A stretch of DNA of 64,000 nt from Grifola frondosa (Eukaryota; Basidiomycota; Agaricomycetes; Polyporales; Grifolaceae): assembly GCA_001683735.1 (NCBI GenBank), contig LUGG01000001.1:3286001-3350000 (forward strand), in the 5' to 3' direction. Below are positions 47,206-58,961 of this stretch, one piece after another (position 1 is the first letter of the stretch; the number at the start of each line of letters is the position of its first letter). A model generated the notes under the pieces. The model did no database searches. It was not told the DNA's origin and saw only the letters and a list, made by a program, of their open reading frames with translations. The translations under genes and the position numbers were made by a program.

Positions 47206-49005
47206 TTAGGCTTCAGGTAGAAAAATAATAAGTTCTCTCAAATCCCTCCTCTGTCCAACTCGAATAGGATACAGTCTATGAGCAAGCTCGAACTCCAGAT
47301 GTGCTTGACCTTCCTTGCTGCCCCATATATCCGATCGTGAGAGGTCCATCGAACCGTCATCGAGTGCATCCTCATAGTCCCAGTTGGGTTCTCCTGCTCC
47401 TTTCATATTCTTTAATACACACTGAAGAAAGTGATCGCGCAGGAGATCATCCAGAGGACGAATAGTAGGGTCTGTGATGTGATCGAGCTTGAGGATTTTG
47501 CCAGCGATGTCATCGTAACCAGCAACAAAAGGGATAACGATATAACCAGCCTACATCAAATCGGTCAGATATGGCATATAGAGTAGAAAAAGCTAACATC
47601 AGCGTTAACACCAAATCTGTAACTATCCCATGCATCGTGCAAATCAGAACGAAGTAAAAGCGTATTTTGGATTGAATCGATCTTAATTGCTCCGCCAACA
47701 TCGGCGATCGGTGCTGTGTCGGTGATAAGGCTTTGGTACCCTTTGTCAACCCACTAAATTTTGACTATCACTCAGTGACGAGAAAAAATCTGCATGCAGA
47801 CGCACTTCAATATCATGTGCACGAGGAAAGATGTGAGCTGCCTTGAGGCGGACGTAATCATTTCTGATGACCTGAAGGCCAGAGATGAGACAGCATTGGT
47901 CGCGTACGCGCGTGCGCATTCGATAAGCCTCTTGCTGAAGATGGTGAGCCAGAACGATGAGACAGAGCGTGTCAGCATAAAGACCATACCCTACAAGCTG
48001 TATTGGATGTAGTTGGGTGACGAGTGCGAGCATGTTGGGCGGTGAGACAAACATTGATAGGGGTACCGTCTACAACGAACCTGATGAGTTCAGATTAGCC
48101 AGGAAGATATGTGGCCCGCGTACCGGGACGGAGGAGTATATACATTCCTGGTTCGACAAGGGTACTGCAGGCCCCGGGCAACTCCACTAGATGTTTGTCC
48201 GGAATTAGCATATTTGAGGGCCGAAAATTGGCCAAATTCTTGTCCGACTTTGCATTTTTTACCACCAAATCGAGCCAAATTTCCGGATTTCTTGTCCAGA
48301 TTTAGCATTTTTGAGGCCCGCCGGCCGGTCAACTTTCGGGGCACCGTATGACAACTGAAGAGAAAACTCGGAAATATGGGCGACCATCCATGGCCATGTT
48401 TGCCAAATCCGGAACATTCAGTTTACATGACAAGACCTCGAGCCTTTGCTACCAAGGACAAAACAAAAAAAACCCGGAACTACACTGAATACATATGGTG
48501 TTTTTTTTTTACAACAGGTAGCAGATGAAACAGATGCGGCGTAGAAACATGTATTCACCCTTCTTCAATCATAATTCGGAGGCGATGGAAGGGTTCAGAA
48601 ACCGTGACATATACGTGACATACTGTGACAAATCGTGACATGTGACTACTGTGTTATCCGAGTTAGCATTTCTGAGGCCGAAAAGTTTGCATTTTTGAGG
48701 CCCTTTTTGGAGATTTCGGCGGACAAACATCTAGTGGAGTTGCCCGGGGCCTGGTACTGCTTGGAGGGCAGGCAGCGCCTTTGAAATATTGGGCATTCTC
48801 ATCATAGTGAAAAACAGACCAAGCTTCTGAAGAGAAGATGATCGTGTTTAAACAATCATAAAAAAAGTTCCAATTTATGAGGCCGTATTGCCAAAAGCCT
48901 GTTGACAAGAGAAAGGGTCAGAACGGAACATTTTCGTGTTACGCGCCGTTAGAGCTTACTTGATAGAATATCACCGTCATGATTGCGAAGAGTTACGTCG
49001 TCCAT
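47206..49005 (-). pseudogene. fungal HNH-endonuclease-domain gene split by a MITE
   Basis: Exon 1 gives MDDVTLRNHDGDILS, spliced to FWQYGLINWNFFYDCLNTII and AWSVFHYDENAQYFKGAACP. The insertion follows directly, and across it the frame would resume as LVEPGMYILLRPG. Further on, VRDQCCLISGLQVIRNDYVR, KAAHIFPRAHD and IQNTLLLRSDLHDAWDSYRF carry the HNH histidines and the asparagine. The C-terminus MKGAGEPNWDYEDALDDGSM then DLSRSDIWGSKEGQAHLEFE is well kept. The family is very common in Agaricomycetes and its role is unknown. The 584-bp element introduces stops, so the gene is broken unless the element is spliced out. Confidence 0.85.
48169..48752. mobile_element. 584-bp hAT-type MITE with perfect 33-bp terminal inverted repeats
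   Basis: The left end AGGCCCCGGGCAACTCCACT (48169-48201) is an exact reverse complement of 48720-48752. An identical 8-nt target duplication, GGTACTGC, flanks it at 48161-48168 and 48753-48760. The interior is non-coding and holds four copies of a TTAGCATTTTTGAGGCC-like word near 48205, 48300, 48663 and 48690. Perfect ends and a perfect duplication point to recent insertion. Confidence 0.93.
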
Positions 49006-49504
49006 GAGGCCCGTTGACAATCCGCTCGCCCGGAATCTAACACCACCAAGCACGTCAGATTGCCGAGAGAAAAAGCGCCGAGAAATATAGCAGAATAAAG
49101 CAATATCTACAAGAGATTCGCTAAGTCGGGATTTTGTTGATTTTGTTGATTACATAACATTCGAAAGGTTTGAATTCCAAAGTACGTGATTACATAAGTA
49201 GCCTATTCTTCTGTACGCAACAATGACTGTGCGATCGACAATGTCCTCACACTGATTCCAAAAGAGCTCGAGAAAGAGGTAAGAGATTCACTCAGTTGTG
49301 TGCTGAAGAATATCAGATTCATACAGGTGAGCTAGCTGGGCTCAGTGTTCTAAAGTGTCATGGTGAGTGGCTCCTGTTACATATACACTTCAGCATGTTG
49401 ATGGTGATTTGTCGCCACTTCCCAGTGCAGTGCAGTGGTCTGTCGGGTAATGGCGCAGTCGCCAGAACCACGCCAAGTGGCGAACTGGGTGGCGGCGCGG
49501 TAGT
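49006..49504. other. intergenic
   Basis: Upstream of the HNH gene. Short frames only. The GC-rich minisatellite starts at its right edge. Confidence 0.4.
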
Positions 49505-49746
49505 CTGCCTGGCATGACCACCACTCCATCATCCCGCCATCCCCGCCTGCGCATCCATCTCCCGCCCGCCATCTCCGCCATCTCCGCCCGCCTGCTTCCA
49601 CCTCCCGCTCGCCATCGTCACGTGCTCGCCGTCGCCGTGCGCCTGCCCACCTGCATCTGCCCGCTCGCCGTCGCGCGCGCTCGCGGTTGCCGTGCGCCCG
49701 CCATCTCCACCCTCCCTGCTCGCGTGCATCCACCTCCCCCCAGCTG
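49505..49746. repeat. GC-rich minisatellite, left part
   Basis: Imperfect repeats built from words such as CCGCCCGCCATCTCCGCC, CTGCTTCCACCTCCCGCTCG and GTGCGCCCGCC. The same words, in the same orientation, resume at 54066, so the two parts look like one array divided by the intervening inverted-repeat element. Confidence 0.8.
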
Positions 49747-49919
49747 TGGTCACCATTTTGGTATTACAATATAGCACAAACCTGCCAAAACCGTTGTGAG
49801 TTAGCAGGTCAGGTTGTAAAATTGGGCTGTAATACAATGCTGGGCTGATTGTATTAGCTATTGTATTACAACAGTAGCATTGTAATACAATTAGGCTGCA
49901 ATGTATTACAACTAGGGCT

Positions 49920-50520
49920 GGTTGTGATATTCCTATAGTACAATCAGGTCTCATTGTAATATCCAGTAAAACAACAGGTAATACAACCAGGTCTGGTTGT
50001 AATATTTCATAAAACAATCAGGCTTCATTGTAATATTCAATAAAACAACCAGGTCTGATTGTAATATCCAGTAAAACAATCAGGCCTCATTGTAATACTA
50101 GGTAATACAACCAGGTCTGGTTGTAATATTCAATAAAACAATCAGGCCTCATTGTAATTCTAGATAATACAACTAGGTCTGGTTGTAATATTCAATAAAA
50201 CAACCAGGCCTCATTGTAATACTAGGTAATACAACCAGGTCTGGTTGTAATATTTCATAAAACAATCAGGCTTCATTGTAATATTCAATAAAACAACCAG
50301 GTCTGATTGTAATATCCAGTAAAACAACCAGGCCTCATTGTAATACTAGGTAATACAACCAGGTCTGGTTGTAATATTCAATAAAACAACCAGGCCTCAT
50401 TGTAATACTAGGTAATACAACCAGGTCTGGTTGTAATATTCAATAAAACAACCAGGCCTCATTGTAATATTCAATAGTACAATCAGGTCTGCTTGTAATA
50501 CTTCATTATTACAATCTCAC
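49920..50520. repeat. tandem array of ~30-nt units, left arm
   Basis: About 20 units alternating between CAACCAGGCCTCATTGTAAT and CAACCAGGTCTGGTTGTAAT types, joined by short linkers such as ATTCAATAAAA or ACTAGGTAATA. It corresponds to the larger array in the right arm, in inverse orientation. Confidence 0.9.
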
Positions 50521-51212
50521 CTGGTTGTATCATCCATATCTGGCTAATAGGCTTCGGGGCAAATACCTGATTTGTCATATGTTGTGGAAACATACCGCTT
50601 TTGGTATGTTTTGGCTTCAGCCACCATATGTTTTTCCCTCTATTCCTCCTTCAATTCTTCACCAATTCTCTTCATTCTGGGTGCATCTGAAAACGCTCAT
50701 TCTGTACAGTTATATTATGTAAATATTTTAATATGTTATTCGAATTAAAACATACCATTCTGGGCAGTTACCCCAGAATGTTTTTCTGAATTCCCCCTCA
50801 AATATTTACCAAATCTCTCCATTCCTTCATTCCCCTTGTCGCATGAATGTCCCATTTAATGTTCTCAATTTACTTTGGCAGAATATGCGATGAAAAACAT
50901 TCCATTTCTGGTGGGTGCAGGCTCAGCCACACCAGAATTCCTCCCCTTGCTCCTCCATCAGTTCTGCATGGAATTTCTTCATTTAACATTCCCCTTGCTC
51001 TAATTAATGTACTCTTTGATATTATTTACAGTATACAGAGTCACAAAATACAATGAATATTCGTCTCCCCTTGCTTTGCTGGCTGATATTCACCCCAGAT
51101 TGAGAAGTTAATACTTCACCAATTCACGCGCATGAGAAACCGTCTGAAAGGTAGAATTTGTCCTAATAAGGCGATCTTTACGCGAAAGGCATCCGACCGG
51201 TATTTGCCTCAT

Positions 51213-51942
51213 AATGCTCAGAACAATCCTGTGTGGCAACTCCCACACTGCCCCTCCAATATCTTCGTGTAAATTTACTCATTTTTTGTATTCCTTTTTG
51301 CCCACATTGTACACAGTATGTAGCGTCAAAATGAGCCACTTATGATGTCTTCATTCGCATTATTCACAACTCTATGATGGAATCACTCAAATGTGATGAT
51401 TCCTGCCTAGAATTATTTGTAGCTTCTATGAAAATATGTAGACACACATAAATACACTACAAATGCGCCTGTACATGTTTCAGCAAAAATTAGAAGATTA
51501 TGAAGATGTGGATGAGATATGAAGAGATTACCTTCAGAACACCCAATTGTGGCTGAATGCTCAGTACTGCTATTCCGAGCTCAAGTCACCTGTACAGTGA
51601 ATCTGGAGCCAGATACACTGATCCATTGATTGCACATTCAGTTCCTCACCGAATTTTGTGATGTTAGGCTTGTTTTGAAGCTGTATTATATCTCTATTCA
51701 GCTCTGCAATCCGATCTTTTATTCACTTTGATTATTAGTACAATTGAGTAATCAGCTGGTGAAGCTGATAAGAATTTGCTATCTCACTTCACGTCTGATA
51801 AGAATGATTGAGAGCTCATTTTAAAGCCCTTATGAATGCTAATAAAATAAAAAAATCCCCTCAAGATTTGATCAAAATCCCATCCGAAAACAATGGAGGA
51901 AGTGTACCCATTACCCTTGAATACTGATGTGTGCATTGTGAA
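51213..51942. other. unique spacer of the fold-back element
   Basis: AT-rich, about 730 bp, with no long open frame and no recognisable coding content. It is bracketed by the innermost matching blocks of the two arms. Confidence 0.6.
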
Positions 51943-52620
51943 ACGAATACCGGCGGATTCCTTTCGCGTAAAGATCGCCTTATTAGGACAAATTCTACCT
52001 TTCAGACGGTTTCTCATGCGCGTGAATTGGTGAAGTATTAACTTCTCAATCTGGGGTGAATATCAGCCAGCAAAGCAAGGGGAGACGAATATTCATTGTA
52101 TTTGTGACTCTGTATACTGTAATAATATCAAAGAGTACATTAATTAGAGCAAGGGGAATGTTAAATGAAGAAATTCCATGCAGAACTGATGGAGGGCAAG
52201 GGGAGGAATTCTGGTGTGGCTGAGCCTGCACCCACCAGAAATGGAATGTTTTTCATCGCATATTCTGCCAAAGTAAATTGAGAACATTAAATGGGACATT
52301 CATGCGACAAGGGGAATAAGGAATGGAGAGATTTGGTAAATATTTGAGGGGGGAATTCAGAAAAACATTCTGGGGTAACTGCCCAGAATGGTATGTTTTA
52401 ATTCGAATAACATATTAAAATATTTACATAATATAACTGTACAGAATGAGCGTTTTCAGATGCACCCAGAATGAAGAGAATTGGTGAAGAATTGAAGGAG
52501 GAATAGAGGGAAAAACATATGGTGGCTGAAGCCAAAACATACCAAAAGCGGTATGTTTCCACAACATATGACAAATCAGGTATTTGCCCCGAAGCCTATT
52601 AGCCAGATATGGATGATACA

Positions 52621-53880
52621 ACCAGGTGAGATTGTAATAATGAAGTATTACAAGCAGACCTGATTGTACTATTGAATATTACAATGAGGCCTGGTTGTTT
52701 TATTGAATATTACACAGACCTGGTTGTATTACCTAGTATTACAATGAGGCCTGGTTGTTTTATTGAATATTACAATGAAGCCTGATTGTTTTATGAAATA
52801 TTACAACCAGACCTGGTTGTATTACCTAGTATTACAATGAGGCCTGGTTGTTTTATTGAATATTACAACCAGACCTAGTTGTATTATCTAGAATTACAAT
52901 GAGGCCTGATTGTTTTATTGAATATTCAACCAGACCTGGTTGTATTACCTAGTATTACAATGAGGCCTGATTGTTTTACTGGATATTACAATCAGACCTG
53001 GTTGTTTTATTGAATATTACAATGAAGCCTGATTGTTTTATGAAATATTACAACCAGACCTGGTTGTATTACCTAGTATTACAATGAGGCCTGGTTGTAT
53101 TACTATATATTACAATCAGCCCTGGTTGTTTTATTAAATATTACAATCAGACCTGGTTGTTTTATCGAATATTACAATGAGGCCTGGTTGTTTTATCAAA
53201 TATTACAATTAGACCTGGTTGTATTACTATATATTACAATGAGGCCTGATTGTTTTATTGAATATTACAACCAGACCTGGTTGTATTACCTAGTATTACA
53301 ATGAGGCCTGGTTGTATTACTATATATTACAATCAGCCCTGGTTGTTTTATCAAATATTACAATCAGACCTGGTTGTTTTATCGAATATTACAATCAGAC
53401 CTGGTTGTTTTATCAAATATTACAATCAGACCTGGTTGTTTTATCAATATTACAATTAGACCTGGTTGTATTACTATATATTACAATCAGACCTGGTTGT
53501 TTTATTGAATATTACAATGAGGCCTGGTTGTTTTATCAAATATTACAATGAGGCCTGATTGTTTTACTGGCTATTACAATTAGACCTGGTTGTATTACTA
53601 TATATTACAATCAGCCCTGGTTGTTTTATCGAATATTACAATCAGACCTGGTTGTTTTATTGAATATTACAATGAGGCCTGGTTGTTTTATCAAATATTA
53701 CAATGAGGCCTGATTGTTTTACTGGCTATTACAATTAGACCTGGTTGTATTACTATATATTACAATCAGCCCTGGTTGTTTTATCGAATATTACAATCAG
53801 ACCTGGTTGTTTTATCAAGTATTACAATGAGGCCTGGTTGTTTTACTGGATATTACAATGAGACCTGATTGTACTATAGG
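52621..53880. repeat. tandem array of ~30-nt units, right arm
   Basis: About 40 units of the form ATTACAATGAGGCCTGGTTG plus TTTTATTGAAT or TATTACTATAT linkers. It is twice as long as the left-arm array, which shows expansion or contraction after the inverted arms formed. Confidence 0.9.
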
Positions 53881-54065
53881 AATATCACAACCAGCCCTAG
53901 TTGTAATACATTGCAGCCTAATTGTATTACAATGCTACTGTTGTAATACAATAGCTAATACAATCAGCCCAGCATTGTATTACAGCCCAATTTTACAACC
54001 TGACCTGCTAACTCACAACGGCTTTGGCAGGTTTGTGCTATATTGTAGTACAATCTAGGTGACCA

Positions 54066-54985
54066 GTAGTGCTCCCCTCACCGTCACTGTCCGCTCCCCA
54101 TCGCCGCACGCTCGCGGTTGCCATGCGCCCGCCCACCTGCATCCGCCCGCTTGCTGTGGCTGCCATCCCTGCCCGTGTGCGTCCATCTCCCGCCTGCCAT
54201 CTCCGCAATCTCCGCCCGCCTGCTTCCACCTCCCGCTCGCCGTCGCTGTCCGCTCACCATCGCCGCACGCTCGCTGTTGCCGTGCGCCCGCCATCTCCAC
54301 CATCCGCGCCCGTGTGCGTCCACCTCCCCCTCGCCGTCGCTGCGCGGTCGCGGTCGCGGTGCGCCCGCCCACCTACATCCGCCCGCTCGCTGTCGCCGCC
54401 ATCCATGCCTGTGCGCGTCCACCTCCCCCTCGCCGTCGCCGTGCGCCCGCCCACCTGCATCTGCCCGCTCGCCGTCGCCGCGCGCTCGCGGTTGCTGTGC
54501 GCCCGCCCACCTGCATCCGCCCGCTCGCTGTCGCGACGCCCGTGCGCGTCCACCTCCCCCTCGCCGTCGCTGTCTGCTCGCTGTTGCTGTGGGCCTGCCA
54601 TCTCCATCATCCGTGCCCGTGCGTGTCCACCTCCCCTCGCTGTCGTTGCGCGGTCGCAGTTGCTGTGCGCCCCCACCCGCATCCGCCCGCTCGCTGTCGC
54701 CGCCATCCACGCCCGTGCACGTCCACCTCCCCCTCGCCGTCGCTGCGCGGTCGCGGTCGCGGTGCGCCCGCCCACCTACATCCGCCCGCTCGCTGTCGCC
54801 GCCATCCACGCCCGTGCGCGTCCACCTCCCCCTCGCCGTCGCCGTGCGCCCGCCCACCTGCATCTGCCCGCTCACCGTCGCCGCGTGCCTGCCGCTGCCA
54901 TGTGCCTGCCATCCCCGCCCCTGCTTCCACCCACTCACTGTCGCCGTGCGCCTGCCATCGCTGCTATCCTCGTCAGTGCAGCGGC
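54066..54985. repeat. GC-rich minisatellite, right part
   Basis: Imperfect repeats of words such as CCGCCCGCTCGCTGTCGCCG, CATCCACGCCCGTGCGCGTC and CACCTCCCCCTCGCCGTCG. Several frames on both strands stay open for more than 300 codons only because the repeats lack stop codons. Confidence 0.88.
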
Positions 54986-55232
54986 GCGGCAGTCTTCCAT
55001 CTGCAGCCTGCCTAGATACAATGTATATAATACCAAATTGATATGTGACATTTCCGTGTGCCCCTGGGCCCTTCTGATAAGTTAGTGAAGTATCCAACTG
55101 TATCATTCTGTATGTTACAATGGTTAATATTCATCTGGCTATGGAAAACTATCATACAAAGTAGGAGAGGACATGCATGTTAATCATAACAAGAGGTAAT
55201 ATGGCTAAGAAGATACATGAACATTTGGCCAG

Positions 55233-58200
55233 TTAGGAGTGCAGTGTAATACTCTCAGTGATCCCAGCCATGTATGTAACATCAAGGCCAAGCTTCTGAA
55301 CTACAAAAAATCTCTCTCCGGGTTTCGTGATGTGACTGACTTGGCCAGAATGTACTGCACGATCCAGAGCTTGTGTGTGTGGAACCATACCTACAACTGC
55401 TTCAATTTCCTTCACATTAATTGCAACCAACCTGTTCTCCTCTCGCCACGTAACTGATAACACTGTGCCATAGGAAGCATCTTGAAGAAGTGAATCAGGG
55501 TCACTGTATAACTTCACCATTGCAAGGGTGATAGCCTCCAAATGATCGTAGGGTTTCACTCGGAAGTAATACTGAACTTCACCAAAGTAAACCACTCCAT
55601 TTTGACGGATCTAACAAATTATAAATAATGCTGAAGCAGATGGGGGATGGGCACTCACTTTGACATTCCTTGCTGCTCGTACTTTGTCTTGCTGTTTCAG
55701 TGACTCCTTCCACATAGATCGAAGCAATCTGCCCAGTTGGTAAGCGGAGGCGTGCCCAACGCCAAATTTCAGGTGTCCAATTCTCAGCAGCACCTGGAAA
55801 GAAACTCCTAATAATCCTACTTTCATCTGGGGGCATTTCTCGACGTCTGGGATCTCTTGCACGGAGAAGAACATACTCGTCTCCAAGATCCAAAGAACCA
55901 CGTGGATAGTAGGGTAATCCTCGAGATGGGTCAAGGTTAGGAACCATAGCTTTGAGGGCATTAACCTGAGCTCGTCGCACACTCCGTTGGGAAAGATTTG
56001 CATAGGGATTAGTGTGCTGCTTGATTTCACTGCCCAGGTCACCAAGCATACGCTCCATGGGAAATTGAGTCATATACATTGGTGGACCTGTGCGTGTCAC
56101 CTGGTCAGCAAGATGGGAAAGTGCATGAAGACTTTGTCGGCAAAAGTGAAGGCGACTGGCTTTTCGCTGATAATAGAACTTTTCAAATTCATCAACAAAA
56201 ACAGCAAGCGCCTGCTTTGCTTGCTCCAGTTCGCCACGAGTGATGGAGCGCTGATGAAGGGAACGAATGCCGTAAACGAGCTTGCAGAAATGTTGCCAAT
56301 AGTGGAAGGGAAGGATGCCATAAAGGAGGCCAGGTGCAAGACCATAAATCCAGTTCAGATATTCAACAGCTTTGTATCCGCTATTGATTTTCTCTGCAGG
56401 ATTACGAGGTGGGCGATCAAATGACCCTGGAAGATATGGAGTAGCAGCTGCCACTTCTTGACCATGCAATGACCATAGTGCAGAATCTCTAAGGACTGCA
56501 AAATCCCAAGACCTGATATCGTCATTGTTATCACAGGACATTGTTCCCCGCCAAAGGCTAACCATGAGGTCGGTGATATTGAATGATGCAAGGTGCATGA
56601 GGTCGGCTGGAAATAAGGCTGGAATGGAAAGACGATAGCGTGGATCAAGGCCACTAAATATGGAAGGTTTGCATATCCCAGTCTCCAAGCGATGAGCCTT
56701 GTAATTTCACTCTGTGGACTCGCAAAGATATTTCAGATTTAAATCATATCTGTAATATATTTCTCAGCATGATATAATAAAAAATATAAATTTGCTTACC
56801 TTTGTGAAGTTTCCCGTAAGGATTCAGGGTGGACATTATAAATATTGATATCGTCATGGTTTGATCCTGGAACATCTTGATCCAGAGGTTTGAGACAAGC
56901 AGGATAGTAGTGATTGCCATGCTCCTTTCTCCGACCTTTCTGCTGACACTTTAGCCTGCAACCATAAGCTCCAAAATGTCCCACCATTCCACTAATCATA
57001 GCCATTGCAGGACCATCGGCAGTGGCCAAAGCTAAGAAGGGACGTGACTGATATTTGCGCTTGGGTAGAGCATCCCATAGCCAGAGACCTCCTTCATTTT
57101 GCAAGGCAGCGATGTGATAAAGTCCAGGGAATAAGAATGAGTCCAGGTTTTTGGGCTTTGAAGGACCTGGAATGACTCCACCAGGTATAATATGCTCCTT
57201 CTTGTAGCGAACATCTGGAGCATAGTCAAGGACCATCCAGATATACACCCAACAATCTGAAAGCTTGCTTTGATATAACTGAGCACCATCGACTGAGAAC
57301 ATGAGAACCATGTCCTCTCGCCGAATTCTGTCCTCAGCTATAGCTTCCAGAATGTCGACACCATGAAAGAGATCACTGTACTCCTGAAGTTGGCCTGTGG
57401 CTCTCAGCTCCTGGATGGCAACCTCCGTAACCTTCTGCCGGTATTGCATCATCAGCGAATTTTCCGGTGTACGACGAAGTGCCTGAAAATAAAATCCTGG
57501 AATGATTGTATGAAACTGCTGCCGAGGTGCTTTTTGTCCTGGCTTGAGAGGATCGTAACGAAGTTCGCCACAGTGAGGACATTTGTCCATATCTGCAAAG
57601 GGCCCTGTATAGGCAAGACATGTGTTAACACACATATTAATGACCATGGAATCAACCCCACTAAGGTCCCGAACGACCTTTTTGATTTTGTCGTGAGAGT
57701 AAATTTCGCAGGAGGGATGATAGCGCATCAGAGCATCACGAACATCCGTATAGGTTTGTTCAGAGGCATTGCTGACGGCCAAAAAGATGTCTAAAGAAAG
57801 GCGAAGAATGGGATCATCAATATCGAGTTCGCCTTCCTCTGAATTTCGCAAGCGGAAAATATCCTGCTCGCTAAGACCACTTGTTTCAAGTCGTGCAGTT
57901 TTAAGCTGCTCCTTGAACTCCTCTGCAATACGAATATCATCAACTTCCAACTTGACATTCTCCACGGTGATCTCGATGGGATCTTCTTCATTGTTTAGAG
58001 GGGGGATGTCTTCTTCGTGGTCCTCCTGTGTTTGAGCAAAAATACTATGGAAGTCGGCATTTGTTTCATCAAGATCAAGCTGGATAAGCTATCGGACAAT
58101 TAGATACTAACAATTTGAATAAACTATAAGACTCACCTCATCAATTGACATTTGAAATTCAGGACCCATTATTTCCTCCTCTAATAACTCTTCTTCCTGC

Positions 58201-58797
58201 TATAACATATAAATTAGAATTGTTTATATATATTGACATATTAATACCTCATCGTCAGCCTAATGCAATAATTTTAAGTCACATCTCTCAATCATACATA
58301 TCATCTAACTCTTACCTCATCATCTTGATCTTCATCTGTACTTTCAGGAAAATTTGGCTAAAATAAAAATCAATATGTGAATTAAATTTGTAGCAAAAGG
58401 AATCAATTACTTCTGGTAAATCAATATTCATATTGCCATGGTCTTCGTCAATTGCTGTCTCCTCCTAGAATAATAGCTCATACATTAATATATTGTAACC
58501 ATGTATCCACAAAAGTTATTGAATACAAACTTGAATAGCACTCTCCAATTGACCTGATCCAATAATTGAATGTTCCGCAACACTAGCATCGGCAGCTCGA
58601 TGAGTTCTTCGGATTGAGCTCTGCCATTCCTCCTTGCCGATGTGATCAAGATACTGCTGCCAAGTTGCTCTGCTGTGCTCATTGTCGACTCGAAGGTGCC
58701 TGTGGCGACTATGAGTGCGGAGTGAAACTGTACCCCACAAACCTCTACACTGCTCCTCACAATTGCAGTGGTAGCTCCCGTCATCAGTTCGAGGCAT
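55233..58797 (-). CDS. Plavaka-type (CACTA superfamily) transposase
   Basis: A DDE transposase of the basidiomycete Plavaka group. The N-terminus MPRTDDGSYHCNCEEQC, then THSRHRHLR, looks like a C2H2-type zinc finger. Several small acidic exons lead to MSIDELIQLDLDETN. The core has FADMDKCPHCGELRYDPLKP, DMVLMFSVDGAQLYQSKLSD (catalytic Asp region), IPGGVIPGPSKPKNLDSFLF and PFLALATADGPAMAMISGMV, then GHFGAYGCRLKC. LFPADLMHLASFNITDLMVS and LWRGT follow, matching Tnp2-like transposases. The last exon ends GLDVTYMAGITESITLHS. About 1,050 residues; the long exons have no stops, so it may be functional. No terminal CACTA repeats were found nearby. Confidence 0.88.
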
Positions 58798-58961
58798 TGC
58801 GAAGCAGACGGAGGTGGTGGTGAGTAGGTAGCTGCGTAATGGACTCGACAAGCTCGTTGAACTCAAACTAGTGACTATGTCACATGTCACACTGGTCCAC
58901 GAATGTTCAACGCATTTTCAACGTGTTCGTCCTCATTTTAAGTCTCTCATTTCCGCTCAAA

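Larger units (their letters stand above)
49747..54065. mobile_element. 4.3-kb fold-back type element with long, unequal inverted arms
   Basis: The outer ends TGGTCACC (49747) and GGTGACCA (54058-54065) and the next block TACAATATAGCACAAACCTG are inverted copies. The arms run 49747-51212 and 51943-54065 and match through the inner block ending ACGCGAAAGG. A unique spacer of about 730 bp lies between. Each arm has the order: unique end, tandem array, unique inner part. Inner parts of the arms are nearly identical. The arms differ in length (1.47 versus 2.12 kb) because the tandem arrays differ in copy number. No transposase is encoded. No clear target duplication is seen in the repetitive flank. 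Confidence 0.8.

Noticed and set aside
50525..52621. Two identical 65-codon frames (50525-50722 plus, 52424-52621 minus)
   Set aside because: They are the same sequence in the two arms of the fold-back element; no domain, and identity follows from the inverted repeat.
52621..53880. Regularly spaced repeats resembling a CRISPR array
   Set aside because: Units are contiguous and degenerate, without unique spacers, and the DNA is eukaryotic.
49747..54065. Fold-back element as a plain assembly mirror artefact
   Set aside because: The arms differ in array copy number, contain small differences and surround a unique 730-bp spacer, unlike the palindrome at 60.6-64 kb. It still deserves read support.
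54059..55106. Overlapping 300-340-codon open frames on both strands
   Set aside because: They lie in a GC-rich minisatellite without stop triplets, are Pro/Arg/Ala/Ser low complexity, occur in several frames at once, and show no domain.
55085..58875. CACTA/TAGTG termini around the Plavaka transposase
   Set aside because: A TAGTG occurs at about 58868, but no matching CACTA-starting inverted partner was found on the left, so element borders are not claimed.
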